From NCBI GenBank assembly GCA_038503065.1, contig JBCAMK010000017.1, positions 868,001-932,000 on the forward strand: 64,000 nt of DNA. The letters are read 5' to 3'. Below, piece by piece: positions 52,346 to 63,500 of this stretch (positions within the stretch are counted from its first letter, which is position 1; the number at the start of each line of letters is the position of its first letter). The translations under genes were made by a program, and so were the position numbers. Source of the DNA: Paragyromitra xinjiangensis. Taxonomy: Eukaryota; Ascomycota; Pezizomycetes; Pezizales; Discinaceae. The notes below the pieces were generated by a model. The model was not told the origin of the DNA, did no database searches, and worked only from the letters and a program-made list of their open reading frames with translations.

Positions 52346-55300
52346 TTACAACCCTAACAGGTTGAAAGAGGAAAGAAACTCAGAAAAATTTAACTTAGAC
52401 GAAAAGAAAATATTCCAATTTGGTTCTGAATTTTTAAAGAAATCTTGTCGTTCTTTGTTTCTGAGTTTGCTGGACATGATGCGATGGTAAGAGCCATCCT
52501 GTTCGCCGCATAAGCATGTGAGGGGATCGGTGAATCCAGTGAGGTCAATGAAGTGCGCTTGATTGCGTATTTTTGCGAGTTTGGACAACCGTTTGCGTGA
52601 TAATGGTGTAAGATGTTGCGCGATGTGAAGTGCGACGGGCTCTGGGGTGCTAGAGGCCCATGATTTGAGTAAATGTTTCTTTGGTAGAAGTGAAAGATGT
52701 CCAAGTGTGAGGCGATGCCATGGGCAAAGAGGTTTGTTGTGGGCAAGTGTGGCCAATTGATCGGCCTTCTCGTTGCCAAAAATTTGTGTGTGAGAGGGAG
52801 TCCATATGCCATTAATGGAGCATCCTATATTTTGAAGTGAATTGCATGCGTTGAGTGCGTGCCATAGGTATTCCTTGTTGTGTGTGGGTCCTCCTGCGAG
52901 TGACTTTAGGGCATTTTGATTGTCAACACATATATATATAGGAGTGGGATAAATAATGTGTTGGAGCAAGAGGGCTAAAGCTTCTTGTATGGCGTGAATT
53001 TCGGCGTCTTCATTTTCGGCATGGTGTCCGAGGGCGCAGGAGTGTGTGTATGTTTGTGTGGTGATGCCATAGCGTATATGAGCAATGTATACGCCTGAGG
53101 AGGAATGTCCGTTATCATTGAGGGAGCCATCTGTATAGAGGAGCCAGGAATTTTCTAACGTGCCTGTCCAGTTGATGTGCTGCGTGGCTGTTTGTTGTTT
53201 GGAAAGTTGGGAAATTTGTAGGGAACTTGATGTAAGAAATGGGGAGTGAAAGGAGAATTCAAGTCTTTCAAGGGGTTGATTGTTGATAAGGGGTTGAAGC
53301 AGGGAGGCTATTCTTTTAAGTCCTGTTCCTTTATATTCTGTTGTTTGCGGGAGGAGCTTGAGTAATGGAAGAAAGGCTGGATTGTGCGCATTGTTTTTCA
53401 GAATGTGTATGCCGTATTTTTGTGAATGATAATCTAGTAGGAGGTTGAGCGGTGGTAGGGCAGCTTCGCGTAGTAGGTGGGTTATTTTGGTGTATCTGGG
53501 AAGGCCCGTGATGAGGCGGGCAAGGCTGTGGTATGCTGGTTGAATGTTATCTATTATGGTGGGTGCGCCTGTCCACCATATGGGGGAACCCCATAGCATT
53601 TTGGGGATGTGGACTATGTGTAGTATGTGATGTATTGTGGCGGGGGTGAGGTGTATGGATTTGAGGAGAGGATAAATGGCTCCTTTAGTTTTAAGTAGGG
53701 AGGCGACGATGTGGTGTGTGTGTTGGTGGAAGGTTAATCTTCGATCGATGATGAGACCTAGCATGCGGTTTTGTTCAGTGGGTGATATGCTTTGGTTGTA
53801 TAGTGTGATGGGAGTAGGAATGGGATCTTTGACTCTGGAGCTGAGTCTTAGATGCATGAGTTCCGTTTTTGGTGGGGAGAAGAGGATATTAAGGTGTGAG
53901 CCTCTTTTGATTTTGAGATTGAGGCGTTGTTGTAATGTCAGGGTGGCAAATTTTTGTGCAAAACTCGCTTGTAGCATGGCGTTGTCGTCGATGTAGGTGT
54001 TAGAGTAAGTAAGATTGGAGGGTGATGGTTCAGTGTCTAGCGCAGCACTGTATATGGTGAAGGCAATGGATGAAACTGCGGATCCTTGAGGGAGTCCACT
54101 GTTAAAGGGTGATATTGGGCTTGTGGTGCTGTTAAATCGGAAGGCTATTGTTCGGTTGGTGGTGAAGCTTTGGTACCATTGTATTAGGTATGTGGGGAAT
54201 TTGAAGTGAAGGAAGATTGCAGTCATTTGTTGATGGATGACGCAGTTGAAGGCTCCTTCGATATCTGTGGTGAGTATGGAGGGTCGTAATTGCTTCTGGT
54301 GTCCTGTTGTGGCGGGAGTGTCAAGCCAGGATTGGGATGGTGTGATGATTTGTTGTAGGGCATCTATTGCCGAAATTCCCGTGCGTCCACCTGTGTGTTG
54401 GTGGTTGATTGCGCCTGAATTTATTGCAGCAATTTCTAATTGTCTGGTGATGATGCGTTCTAAAAGTTTGCCAAGGCATGATAGTAGTGAAATAGGGCGA
54501 TAAGCGTTGGGTTTGGAATAATCGTCTTTGCCTGTTTTGGGTATGGGTGTAACGATTGCTTGTTTCCATATGTCGGGGAAGGCGCCAAAGCGAAGGGCAG
54601 CCGTGAAGATTTTGGGAATGAGTAGAGGAGCGGCTTGATGAGCATGTTGTATGTGAGGGTAGAGGATTCCGTCGTGTCCTGGGGCGGATGCGGGGGAAGT
54701 TTTGGCAAGTAGCTTGGAAATTAGCTCTGGGGTGACATGAGGTATGTTGAGGGATTGGTCTGATGTGGGTGGGGGAAGCCAGTTTTGTGGTAGTGGCTGG
54801 GGAGAGGCGAGAATGGGTGGGAAGAAAGTAGATTTGAAGGCGTTGCATTGTGCTTCAAAGTCGGGTGCATTGTGTAGGGGTTGTATGGTGGTGGGGGGTC
54901 TGCGGCCATTTGTTTGTTTGATGGCTTGCCATATTTGTTTGGGGTCGTTGGTGGATAATCGTTGGTGCCAATGATGTTTTTTGGCTTCATTTATTTCGAT
55001 TTTCCATTGTGTTCGTAGGTTTTGGAGGAGGCTTTTGGCATGCTGTGGTGGGTTGAGTCGTTTAATTAGGTGATTGATGGCATTTATTTTCCTTTTTAGT
55101 TTGGAAAGTTCGTGGGTCCACCAGCCTTTGGAGTGTTGGCTGGGTTTTGATAGGGGTATAGCTGTGATGGTGGCGAATTGTATGAGAGAAGTGAGCTGTT
55201 CGCATTCTTTGGTGGTTTCGTTGGCGTTGGTGGGTTGGGAAGTGTTGAGTGCTGATTGTTTTATTATGTTGTGGAATTGAATCCAGTTTGCTTTGCTGAG

Positions 55301-56071
55301 GTTGCGTTTGGGTGTGGCTGTGGGTTTAGGTGGGAGGAATATGGTGGTTGTGATTAGGGTGTGGTCAGAGTTATCTCTTAGTCCTTGGTCGGATTGCCAC
55401 GTTATGAGGTACTGTTGTATGTTCTTGAATAGGGTGAGATCGATGATGGAATTTTTGTTGCCATTTCTGGGGAAATGTGTGAAGGTTCCTGGGTGATTGA
55501 TAAGTTGGTAGTTGTGGTCTTCTAGCCAGTCCACGAGTTGGTTGGCTATGATTCTGGTTCTGTTTATGGAGGTGCGATGGGTGTCTGTTTCGAGTCCATA
55601 CCACCATGTGTGATGTAGATTTGTTTCTGCTAGTATTATGTGCATGGGGAGGAAATGATGCATGTTGAGGTAGGTGTGTGTGGTTGGTGTGTGGTTGGCG
55701 TAGATATTGGAAATTTCAATGTCGCCTATTGCTGTGGTGATAATAATTGATATGGCGTTGTTGAAGAAGGAGGTTGAAATGCGTGGGTTTAGGTTCATGT
55801 TTGCGTTTATATAGGTGACGCATTTGGGATTTTGATTTGTTGGTGAGAAACGGTGAAAATTTGTGATGTTTGGTGGTAGGCCCTGGGTTTCTGACCATGG
55901 GTCTTGTAGTGCGAGAATGGCGAGTTGGGTGTTGGTGTTTGCATGATGGAGTACTGAGAGGGTGGAGGCCTTTCCTTTAGCGCAATTCAGTTGTTGCACT
56001 TGGGCTATGCCTGTGATTTGTGTTGTGTGTTTAATCATTACGTTTGTTGATTTTTTGTGCGCGTTGAGCAA
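52346..56071 (-). CDS. LINE-A copy 3 ORF2: endonuclease, reverse transcriptase, RNase H
   Basis: The 1,241-codon open frame has the same domains as copy 2: LALQDPW and LAETNLHHTWWYG (aspartate changed to glutamate in the LADTN motif), SDHTLI, DIEGAF, SGLPQGSAVSS, YIDD, YTDGSLNDNG, DAEIHAIQ, CVDNQNALKSL and GNEKADQLATLAH. It keeps the full C-terminus ending SSFNLLGL. The LADTN-to-LAETN change may weaken the endonuclease. The likely start is the ATG in ATGATTAA at about 56,038. Confidence 0.9.
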   Translation of the reverse strand: MLNAHKKSTNVMIKHTTQITGIAQVQQLNCAKGKASTLSVLHHANTNTQLAILALQDPWSETQGLPPNITNFHRFSPTNQNPKCVTYINANMNLNPRISTSFFNNAISIIITTAIGDIEISNIYANHTPTTHTYLNMHHFLPMHIILAETNLHHTWWYGLETDTHRTSINRTRIIANQLVDWLEDHNYQLINHPGTFTHFPRNGNKNSIIDLTLFKNIQQYLITWQSDQGLRDNSDHTLITTTIFLPPKPTATPKRNLSKANWIQFHNIIKQSALNTSQPTNANETTKECEQLTSLIQFATITAIPLSKPSQHSKGWWTHELSKLKRKINAINHLIKRLNPPQHAKSLLQNLRTQWKIEINEAKKHHWHQRLSTNDPKQIWQAIKQTNGRRPPTTIQPLHNAPDFEAQCNAFKSTFFPPILASPQPLPQNWLPPPTSDQSLNIPHVTPELISKLLAKTSPASAPGHDGILYPHIQHAHQAAPLLIPKIFTAALRFGAFPDIWKQAIVTPIPKTGKDDYSKPNAYRPISLLSCLGKLLERIITRQLEIAAINSGAINHQHTGGRTGISAIDALQQIITPSQSWLDTPATTGHQKQLRPSILTTDIEGAFNCVIHQQMTAIFLHFKFPTYLIQWYQSFTTNRTIAFRFNSTTSPISPFNSGLPQGSAVSSIAFTIYSAALDTEPSPSNLTYSNTYIDDNAMLQASFAQKFATLTLQQRLNLKIKRGSHLNILFSPPKTELMHLRLSSRVKDPIPTPITLYNQSISPTEQNRMLGLIIDRRLTFHQHTHHIVASLLKTKGAIYPLLKSIHLTPATIHHILHIVHIPKMLWGSPIWWTGAPTIIDNIQPAYHSLARLITGLPRYTKITHLLREAALPPLNLLLDYHSQKYGIHILKNNAHNPAFLPLLKLLPQTTEYKGTGLKRIASLLQPLINNQPLERLEFSFHSPFLTSSSLQISQLSKQQTATQHINWTGTLENSWLLYTDGSLNDNGHSSSGVYIAHIRYGITTQTYTHSCALGHHAENEDAEIHAIQEALALLLQHIIYPTPIYICVDNQNALKSLAGGPTHNKEYLWHALNACNSLQNIGCSINGIWTPSHTQIFGNEKADQLATLAHNKPLCPWHRLTLGHLSLLPKKHLLKSWASSTPEPVALHIAQHLTPLSRKRLSKLAKIRNQAHFIDLTGFTDPLTCLCGEQDGSYHRIMSSKLRNKERQDFFKNSEPNWNIFFSSKLNFSEFLSSFNLLGL

Positions 56072-56551
56072 GGTAAAGTGCTCTGGTCTTCATTTTTTCG
56101 GGGCAGTCAATGGCGGTGTGTTGATTGGTGTTGCAGCAGGCGCATCTGAGTGGCATGTGTGTGCATCTGGCACCTCCTTTGCATGTGATTTGGTCGCATT
56201 TATGGTCTTTGGTGTGGTGGGCAAGTGCGCAGATGGCGCAGGCAACTTCTTGCTTGCAGGTGGCGTCGTGATGTCCGAGTTTTTGACAGTTTCGGCATTG
56301 GGTGGTGGGATTGATGGGGTGGTATTCGCGGATTTGGCAGGTGGCGTTTAGGATGTTGAGGTAGGTGAAGCCTAGGGTTTTAAGGGTGTGTTTGGCTGGC
56401 AGGGCGATGACAATGGAGGAGGCTTTTTTGCCAACGCGTTTCTCTTCTGTAGATAGCCATCTTGGGGCTTGGGCCAGTTGTACGTCAGGTAGGGCGGCTT
56501 GAAGGGCATTGGTGATGGTGGTAGGTGTAACGGGTTCGAGGTTGAAGTTCA
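56031..56551 (-). pseudogene. LINE-A copy 3 ORF1, C-terminal part
   Basis: The last 170 codons of LINE-A ORF1, from NFNLEPVTPTTITNALQAAL to the knuckles CRNCQKLGHHDATC and CACCNTNQHTAIDC, are separated from the N-terminal part (58,850-59,779) by LINE-B copy 3. Confidence 0.88.
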
Positions 56552-58849
56552 TTTATTATTTATTTATTTTTTATTCTTCATACTCGCATGCATCCGAAAC
56601 GGATATGGCGTACAGCAGAAGAAAACCCAACAGGAACATAAAGGAAAACAAAACAAAACTAACTAATCCTCCACCAGTTCCAACTCAGCCTCTTCTAGGC
56701 TCGTCATCAGTGAATGTGTTAATACCCCGATCTAGTGACTCCCTCTCACAGTGTCAAGACTACCCTGGGCATTCTTCCTTTACCATCGCTTGCTTTGTGC
56801 CTATAGCACTCCTTCCACCAGGTCCGAAGACCCCTGAAGGTTGGATACATCAATAAGGGTGGGGTGTAACTTAAGTTACCATGCGATCCTGACGTTCGCT
56901 GGCACTAAGTTTGGCTTGGGTGAGTTTGAGGCAACCAGAAAAGTTACCATGATGCGGTTCGTTACAGTTCTTGCAACGGATGATGGTGTGGAGGCAGGGA
57001 GCTCCCTTGATAGTGCAAGAGGAGGTTGCGCATGAGTGGGAGGATGCTGTATGAGGCCCAGCACAGATGTTGCAGAAGGGTGTCTTGCTGGTACAGCGTT
57101 GTTGTGGGTGGCCAAAGGCCAGGCAGGTAGTGCATTGGGTGTCTGGCCCAAAGCGAAGGTATTTGGTGACTTTGTGACGAAGTCCAAACATGGAGAGCCC
57201 TCTCTCAAGGGCAGTGGTGGCAGGCTGCTTCCCCACAATGGTAAGAACCATGGAGGATGCCTGTTTCCCCTCTCTCTGCTCAGGTCTGGTGAGCCAGCGG
57301 GGGTCGCGGAGTAGGGTGGTGCCTGGGTTAAACTGCTCAACCTCAGATCTGATCTGCTTGAAGCCCTCTTCGCCAGAGGGAATGGAGGTGGGAATGTTGT
57401 GCACAACAACCTGGGTCAGGACTGCTTCCTTCTCCATGCTGTTGGCATTGGGGATGGTGTTGCGAACAACTTCCTCAAGCTTCTGTCTTTGCTTAAGGAG
57501 GGAGTCAGAGGTAGTGGAGGTGACAGCAATGAGCTGCACATGGTGAGCTGGTGTGAATCGCACCTCTGCAATCAAAGGCCTTTCCAGGGCAGCATTGACT
57601 GCATTGCGAATGAGGAGTGGGGTGATGTCATCAGGAATGGGTAGACCATTCCTGGTGATGATGAGTGTACGGTCGCGTTTTGGGGGGTTTGGAGGTGTTT
57701 TGCTAGGCTTGGAGGCCTTGCTGGCGGGTCTAGGAGCCCTTTTAGAGGCAACCTGAGCCCAGGAGGTGGTGGCTGGCGGGGGAGGTGGGGGGAGGTTGGC
57801 AGAGGTCAGAATGGTTGTGAGAGTCCGTTTCTGTTCCAGGTCTGCAACCTTGGAGGTGAGGGTAGCCACCTTTTCCACTAGAGCTGGGTCATTGTGGAAG
57901 GTAGGGGCTGGTGGGGGTGTATTGATGGCTTTTTCAAGCTGTTTGACGCGTTTTGTGAGTGCTTTGATGAGCCTGTTCTGCTCATCCATCACTGCGAAGA
58001 GGGAGGGGTTGTAGTTCTCCCCAGTGCCAATGGCACCAAGGCGATCCAAATTGCTGTTAGAATCATCCATCTGGATGACTGGAGGTAGGGTGGTGGAGAA
58101 GGTGAGGGGTCCCTCAGTGTCCGTCATGTCAGAGTCAGACTCTTCCAGGAGGACAGAGCCACTGTCTGTGGGCTCTGTGGCGGGCAGGGAGGCAAAGTGA
58201 GGTAGGGGGACTGCTGGGCGAAGTGGCAGGGCTTGTGTAGGTGTTTGCTCTGGGTCTCCATGAAGCAAAGGCGAAAAACGGGTGTTTGGGGGTGTTGTAG
58301 GGGCGCCAAACGGCGTTTGGAGCGGGTTTTGAGGTGAACTAGTCACAGAAGAGGGAGACCTGAAGCCTCTGCCTCTCCCTCTGCCTCTAGTCGAAGAGGA
58401 AGACATAGAGGGTCCTGAACCGACAGGAGGAGGTGGGGTGTATGGGGGGGTTGCTGTGGGGCCCTGGGGGGGTCCCTGGCGGGTGGGGGAGGGTGGGAGC
58501 AGGAAGTGTCAACAACTTCTGCAAATCTGCTCGGATCCGAACGAACGAGAGGGCGATCGAACGGGCACAGTGAGGGGACTCCAAAAAGCCCGGGGTCGAG
58601 TCAATCGGAGTAGTATTGGTGGAGATATGAGGTTTTGCAATATCTCAGGATTTGGTGAGGTTTTGGGAAAAGAGGGGTAAAATAGCGAATTCGACAACAA
58701 CTTTTGCAAATCGAGAGCGACCTCGACGTACAATAGCAGGATCGAACGAGGGCAGCGAGCTGATTCCGAATAATCAAAAATCTCGTTAATCGGAGTAGTA
58801 TTGGTGGAGTTGTGACCAAAAAGTCACTTTGGCGTTGTTGTTGTCGGTT
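56552..58849 (-). mobile_element. LINE-B copy 3 (full length, Gag-only)
   Basis: It is flanked by GAGGTTGAAGTTCA (56538-56551 and 58850-58863) inside LINE-A ORF1. The 2.3-kb unit begins, on the minus strand, near AACCGACAACAACAAC, as does copy 1. It has the tandem 5' UTR, one intact ORF, the ATCCGTTTCGGAT hairpin and an A/T-rich tail. There is no reverse transcriptase. Confidence 0.9.
56871..58406 (-). CDS. LINE-B copy 3 ORF1, Gag-like zinc-knuckle protein
   Basis: The 511-residue open frame is homologous along its length to the copy 1 protein. It has MSSSSTRGRGRGRGFRS, a coiled region LIKALTKRVKQLEKAI and LVEKVATLTSKVADLEQKR, RDRTLIITRNGLPIPDDITP, FNPGTTLLRDPRWLTRPEQR, and knuckles CTTCLAFGHPQQRC, CNICAGPHTASSHSC and CKNCNEPHHGNFSGC. 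Two diverged yet open copies support protein-level selection. Confidence 0.88.
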   Translation of the reverse strand: MSSSSTRGRGRGRGFRSPSSVTSSPQNPLQTPFGAPTTPPNTRFSPLLHGDPEQTPTQALPLRPAVPLPHFASLPATEPTDSGSVLLEESDSDMTDTEGPLTFSTTLPPVIQMDDSNSNLDRLGAIGTGENYNPSLFAVMDEQNRLIKALTKRVKQLEKAINTPPPAPTFHNDPALVEKVATLTSKVADLEQKRTLTTILTSANLPPPPPPATTSWAQVASKRAPRPASKASKPSKTPPNPPKRDRTLIITRNGLPIPDDITPLLIRNAVNAALERPLIAEVRFTPAHHVQLIAVTSTTSDSLLKQRQKLEEVVRNTIPNANSMEKEAVLTQVVVHNIPTSIPSGEEGFKQIRSEVEQFNPGTTLLRDPRWLTRPEQREGKQASSMVLTIVGKQPATTALERGLSMFGLRHKVTKYLRFGPDTQCTTCLAFGHPQQRCTSKTPFCNICAGPHTASSHSCATSSCTIKGAPCLHTIIRCKNCNEPHHGNFSGCLKLTQAKLSASERQDRMVT

Positions 58850-59779
58850 GAGGTTGAAGTTCAGGGGGACGGCGTCAATGATGAATTTGGACCACCTGCT
58901 GTTGATTCTGATGTTGGTGATTGGGATTTTGAGAAGGTTGCATGCTGAGGTGATTTCATGTTCGTATTGTTCGATGAATTTGTCAGCTGCTTCGTTGGGT
59001 TTGGTGGTGAGGATGAGGTTGTCGTTGTTGGTTTTCTGGACGGCTAGTATGCATGTGTTGACGGCTCCTAGGCGGTTGTTGATGGCGTTGAGTATGGAAT
59101 CTGGGGTGGCCGAGGCGGGAAGGGGTTCGGTGAGTTCAATGATGATTTCTCTTTTGTCGGTGGTGAAGTCGGGCTTGTAGAGTGGTTGGATTTTTGGGGT
59201 TTTTCGGTTGGTGACGGTGGTAAAATTGTTTTCGCCAGGTGCTGTTGTGGCTTTGCTGGCATTGGTTTCTTGTGCTTTGCTGGTGTTGGTGTTAGAGGGT
59301 TTGCTGGTGTTTGTGGTGGGAGGTTTGTTGTTTGTGGCGGGGGTGTTGGCTTTGGCGCTTTGGTTGGTTTGTAGGTGTAGGAGTCTGGCGTCTAGGGAGC
59401 GGACAGTGTTTTGGAGGGAAATGTTCTGGGCTTTGATTTCCGCGAGTTTGGAGGTGGTATTAGTGTTTTGTATGTTGTTGAATTTGATTTGGGCGAGGAG
59501 GGTATCCATTTGCCTTTCAAATTCATCCTTCATCGAGTTGAATTGGCTCTGGATGAACCAAGCGAGGTAGTTGGTGGAAGTGGAATTGGTTAGATTTGCC
59601 ATGTCTTCGGCGGGGATTTGAGTGAAGTTGAGGTTGGAATTGAAGTTCTGGCCTCCGATGCTTTCATTGTCATCATGTTCACTAGAGGAACTGCTGTGGT
59701 TGGAGGCGGGTTTATCCTCCATTGGGAGGTCTGTGGGGTCGAATGCGGAGAGGGCAGTGCTGCCTTCGGGTGCAGACAT
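58850..59779 (-). pseudogene. LINE-A copy 3 ORF1, N-terminal part
   Basis: It begins MSAPEGSTALSAFDPTDLPM and runs to DAVPLNFNL, where LINE-B copy 3 interrupts it. The frame continues by chance into the LINE-B 5' UTR as far as 58,601, giving a spurious 392-codon reading frame. Confidence 0.88.
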
Positions 59780-60136
59780 GTTGGAGGTTCAGGTTAAGTG
59801 GGGGGAAAGGTGGCTGGATGTGCGTTTGCGCCCAGCAAGGGGTGTGGGTGTGATGGGTGCCCAAACAAGTCGGACCGGAGTTGCGGGTGGTGATGGCGAT
59901 ACTCTGGGAGGAGTATTGGGAGCCAGGTTGATGGGGGAGTGATGGGAGTGATGAGTTCCCAGATGCGGAGTGGGGTGTGGTGATAAACGAGGCCAAAGAG
60001 ATGAAGGCTTTTGGTATCGTGGGATTCTGAGAGAGGTGGTTTGTGGTGTTGAGTTTGCGGTCGGAGATGATGGAGGAAGAGTGGAAGCGAGGTGGGCGGT
60101 CGCTTGTTATATACTGCCTCTAGTATGTGGAGTAGA

Positions 60137-60568
60137 TTTATTTATTTATTTATTTATTGCTCATATTGCATAAATCCGTAACGGATATGGCATACAGTGA
60201 AAGGAAACCCCATGACCGCACAATAACTAACAAAGGAAAATCCTCCGCGAACATGAACCAACTAATTAGTAGATATCCACATCAGATATCCCTTTTGCGA
60301 AAAACAGAAGAAACATAAATCAAAACAAAATAACAAAAGGAAAATAACAAAAGAGGAAATAACAATTTTTATCTCAAAGTTCTACCGAACAGTAGAAATG
60401 AACGGAATATCAATCGACAGGGTAAAATCATAGGGAAATACTCAAACAGTTTTTATAATCAGAAATCCTCCACACGGTCATGTTCCATCTCACCCCACTT
60501 TCAGGGTATTCATCAGTTTTCTATCGTCCTTCACCATCGCATGCTTTGGGCCTATAGCCCGTTCTTTA
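60137..60568 (-). ncRNA. LINE-C 3' UTR with terminal hairpin
   Basis: No coding frame is supported. The end reads GTATGCCATATCCG-TTA-CGGAT followed by GCAATATGAGCAATAAATAA. LINE-B has the same layout, GTACGCCATATCCG-TTT-CGGAT, then GAGTATGAACAATAAATAA. Shared 3' ends are how SINEs and HAL1-like elements recruit a LINE reverse transcriptase. Confidence 0.65.
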
Positions 60569-63500
60569 CTAGCCGTTCTCTCTTTCTCCTTCGCTCTCTT
60601 CCTCTTCGTCGTTGTAGAGGTATATTCCTTGGTGGGAGTACCTGTTGTCTTCTTGTCGTTCCAGGGTCCAATTTCTGGTAGCAATTTGGGTTGGTGTGAG
60701 GAATGTTTCAATGGTGGCAGCCAGGCCAGCTTTGGTATGCATCGCAGTTCTCCATGTGAGTGGCATTGGTTTAAGGGCTGCTTTGAGTGTTTTGCGATGG
60801 GTAGGAAGTGGTTCCTGGCCACACTCTAGCAGTAGGTGTTGTGGTGTTTGGTTATTGAAGCCACATTTGCATTTGGTGTCTTCAATGTTGTTGGTAGGGA
60901 TTCTGGCAAGGTAGGATTTGGTGTATCCATGTCCGGTTCTCATTTGAGTGATGGTGGAGGCTGTTCTTCTGGGGATGTTTCCCCTCAGCGGGGTACTTGG
61001 TTTCAGTGCTGGTTGTCCGTAGTAGCTGTGGCCTTTCTTTGCCTACTTCCATTTGGCTTTCCATGTCGTCAGGGAGTGTTCCTTGATGTTTCTCTTGAGG
61101 TATGTGATGGAGGTGAGGACATCTGATTCCATCCTGGTTCCTTGGGCTCCTATCTTGGCGAGCTTATCAGCTAGCTCGTTGCCGGCAACGTTGACATGTC
61201 CTGGTACCCAGTAAACATGGGTTTTGATGCCACTGTCTTCGAGTTGAAGCAAGTTGTTGCGGGCTTCAATGACCAGGTGTTGGCCTGGCATAGGGAGGGG
61301 TGTTGTCATTCGTTGTACTGCTGCTTGGTTGTCACAGTAGAGGTAGACATCGTTTGTCAGGTGAGGTGATCGCTGTACTTGTAGGATTGCATGCTTAGTG
61401 GCTTTTGCAATACCATAAAGTTCTGCGTCGAAGACTTCATTTTCTTTGCCGAGGTGGTAGGATTTGTTGACCACAGCGTGACCTCTTCGGAAACCAGCAA
61501 CTCCAGCTCCTGTTTTGCCTTCCAGGAGGGAGCCATCAGTGTAGAATACTAGGCGATCAGTCCTAGTACTGTCTCCAGCTGTGTGGTTCCGATGGTTTTC
61601 TGCTGCTGCGTCTTTGTCTGCAGGGTCAATGTAGATGTCTATGGTGTTTTGGTGCCATGGTGGACATGCCAGATTGTCTACGCATTCAATCTCTGATTGT
61701 GGCTGGACCCATTTGTTGGTAGATGCCAGTATCCTATGTAGTCTTGTTTCGTATTTGGGGGAGGTGGTGGTTTGGTGCCATGGAGTGTTGTTGGAGCTAT
61801 CTGGGTTGTCGTTTTCCTGGGTTGAAGGCCAGGAGTCAGGGCAGAGGGAGGTGATGGGATGGGTGTTGGGTAGGGAAAGGACTCGGAGTGCATATTTCCT
61901 TTGCAATTCGTCCAATCTGATTGGGGTAGGGAGGAGTCCTGTCTCTGCTTCCAGGGCATGGACAGGTGAGGTTCTGAAGGCTCCAGCAATCTTGCGCATT
62001 GCTTGATTTTGGACTTTCTGGATGGTGTTGCTGAGTCCAATCTGCCCGTTCCACCATACTTCAGCTCCGAAATCACTGATGGTGGCTACACAGGTTTGGT
62101 AGAGTTGGCGGAGTGCTTTGTAACTCAGTCCTTTTTCTGTGCTTGCGAGACGGGAGATAGCCATGAAGGCTCGAAGTGCGGAGGCAGCTTTGGTCTTCAC
62201 ATGATGCTTGAATGTGAGTTTGCGGTCAAACCAGACACCCAGCCATCGCTGGACATCTGCAGCCTCAATCATGTTGCCGTCAGGCATCGTAACTTTGGCT
62301 TCATCAGAGGTGTCAGTTGTTCGTCTGGAGTGGAAGTGAGTGAGTTCTGTCGTTGGATTGTCAAAGTACAAGGCATTTTTCTCACCCCATTCGGAGGAGG
62401 TGAGTGCCATTGCTTCCAGTGTTCGAGAGTTTTCTGCTTCAGACTTTCCTGTAACCAGAAGGCCCACATCATCAACATAGCTGGGGCAGGTGGAATCAGG
62501 ATATTTTTCTTCTAGCTCGTTGAACAACGGAGCCAGGTAGAGGAGGAAGAGGATAGGGGAGGTGGGGGATCCTTGTGGGATGCCAGTTTGAATGGGTGCC
62601 ATGGATTCAGTTTCACCGTCGAATGCCATGCAGGCTGTTCGATTGCTGAGGAAGGAGTCCACCCATCGGCAGATGGGAAGTGGGAGGTCCAGTTCTATCA
62701 TGGTCTTGATCAGTCGTCGTTTGAATACAAAATCATATGCACCTTTCACGTCCATACAAAGTGCAGAGAGTGTTAGGCCTTTCTTTTTGGCTGCATCGGC
62801 AAGCGGCTGATAAGCATGCAAGCATCCACAGCTGATCTTTTTGGTCGACCTCCAATTTGCCATCTATGGAGAAGGTGATATCTTTCTGCCATAAATGCTA
62901 ATTGGGTTGCTGTGATCTTTTCTGAGACTTTGCCAAGGCAGTTGAGGAGTGATACTGGTCTGTAGGCTTTTGCTATCGTATAGTCAGGTTTATTGGCCTT
63001 TCTGATGATTGCAATTGTAGCTTCACGCCATATGGTTGGGTGGTATCCTGCTTTCATGGTGGCTTTGTAGAAGGAATTGAACTGCGTTGGGTCGACTTGG
63101 TATGCTTTTTGAATGCATAGGAAGCCAATTCCGTCAGGTCCAGGGGCTTTCTTTGGTACTGAGGTCATGATTGCTTTCCGAATCTCATCGTTGGTGAGGT
63201 CTTTCCATGGGATCTTGTGTTTTCCTGCTGGAACAGGTTCATCAAGTTCCACTGAGGGAGGGGGAGGGAATAGAGTTGCTCGGAAGAGATTGGCTTTCTC
63301 TTCAAAGGTTTTGGACTCTTGGAGGGTGGTGGGATTGTGTAGGGTGGGGGTGCGTTCACATCTGCGAGGCTTGGTGTACCTCATTGCTGTGAAGACATCT
63401 TTTCCGTGAGCTTCTTCTAGGAATGTATTCCAGTGTTCACTTTTTGCTGTTCTGATTCGTCTGAAGTAGGATGTTCGCAGGTTTTTGAATCTTCGCCTCA

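Larger units (their letters stand above)
52139..60122 (-). mobile_element. LINE-A copy 3 (full length, hosting LINE-B copy 3)
   Basis: It starts TAGAGGCAG at 60,122 and ends in TAAAACAC repeats at 52,139-52,162. Without the LINE-B insertion it is about 5.67 kb, equal to copy 2. ORF1 is split; ORF2 is complete. Upstream, CTCCACATAC adjoins the (AATA)n tail of LINE-C. Confidence 0.88.

Noticed and set aside
58601..58849. Continuation of LINE-A ORF1 into LINE-B 5' UTR as a 392-codon protein
   Set aside because: The extension is non-coding LINE-B 5' UTR read by chance after insertion.
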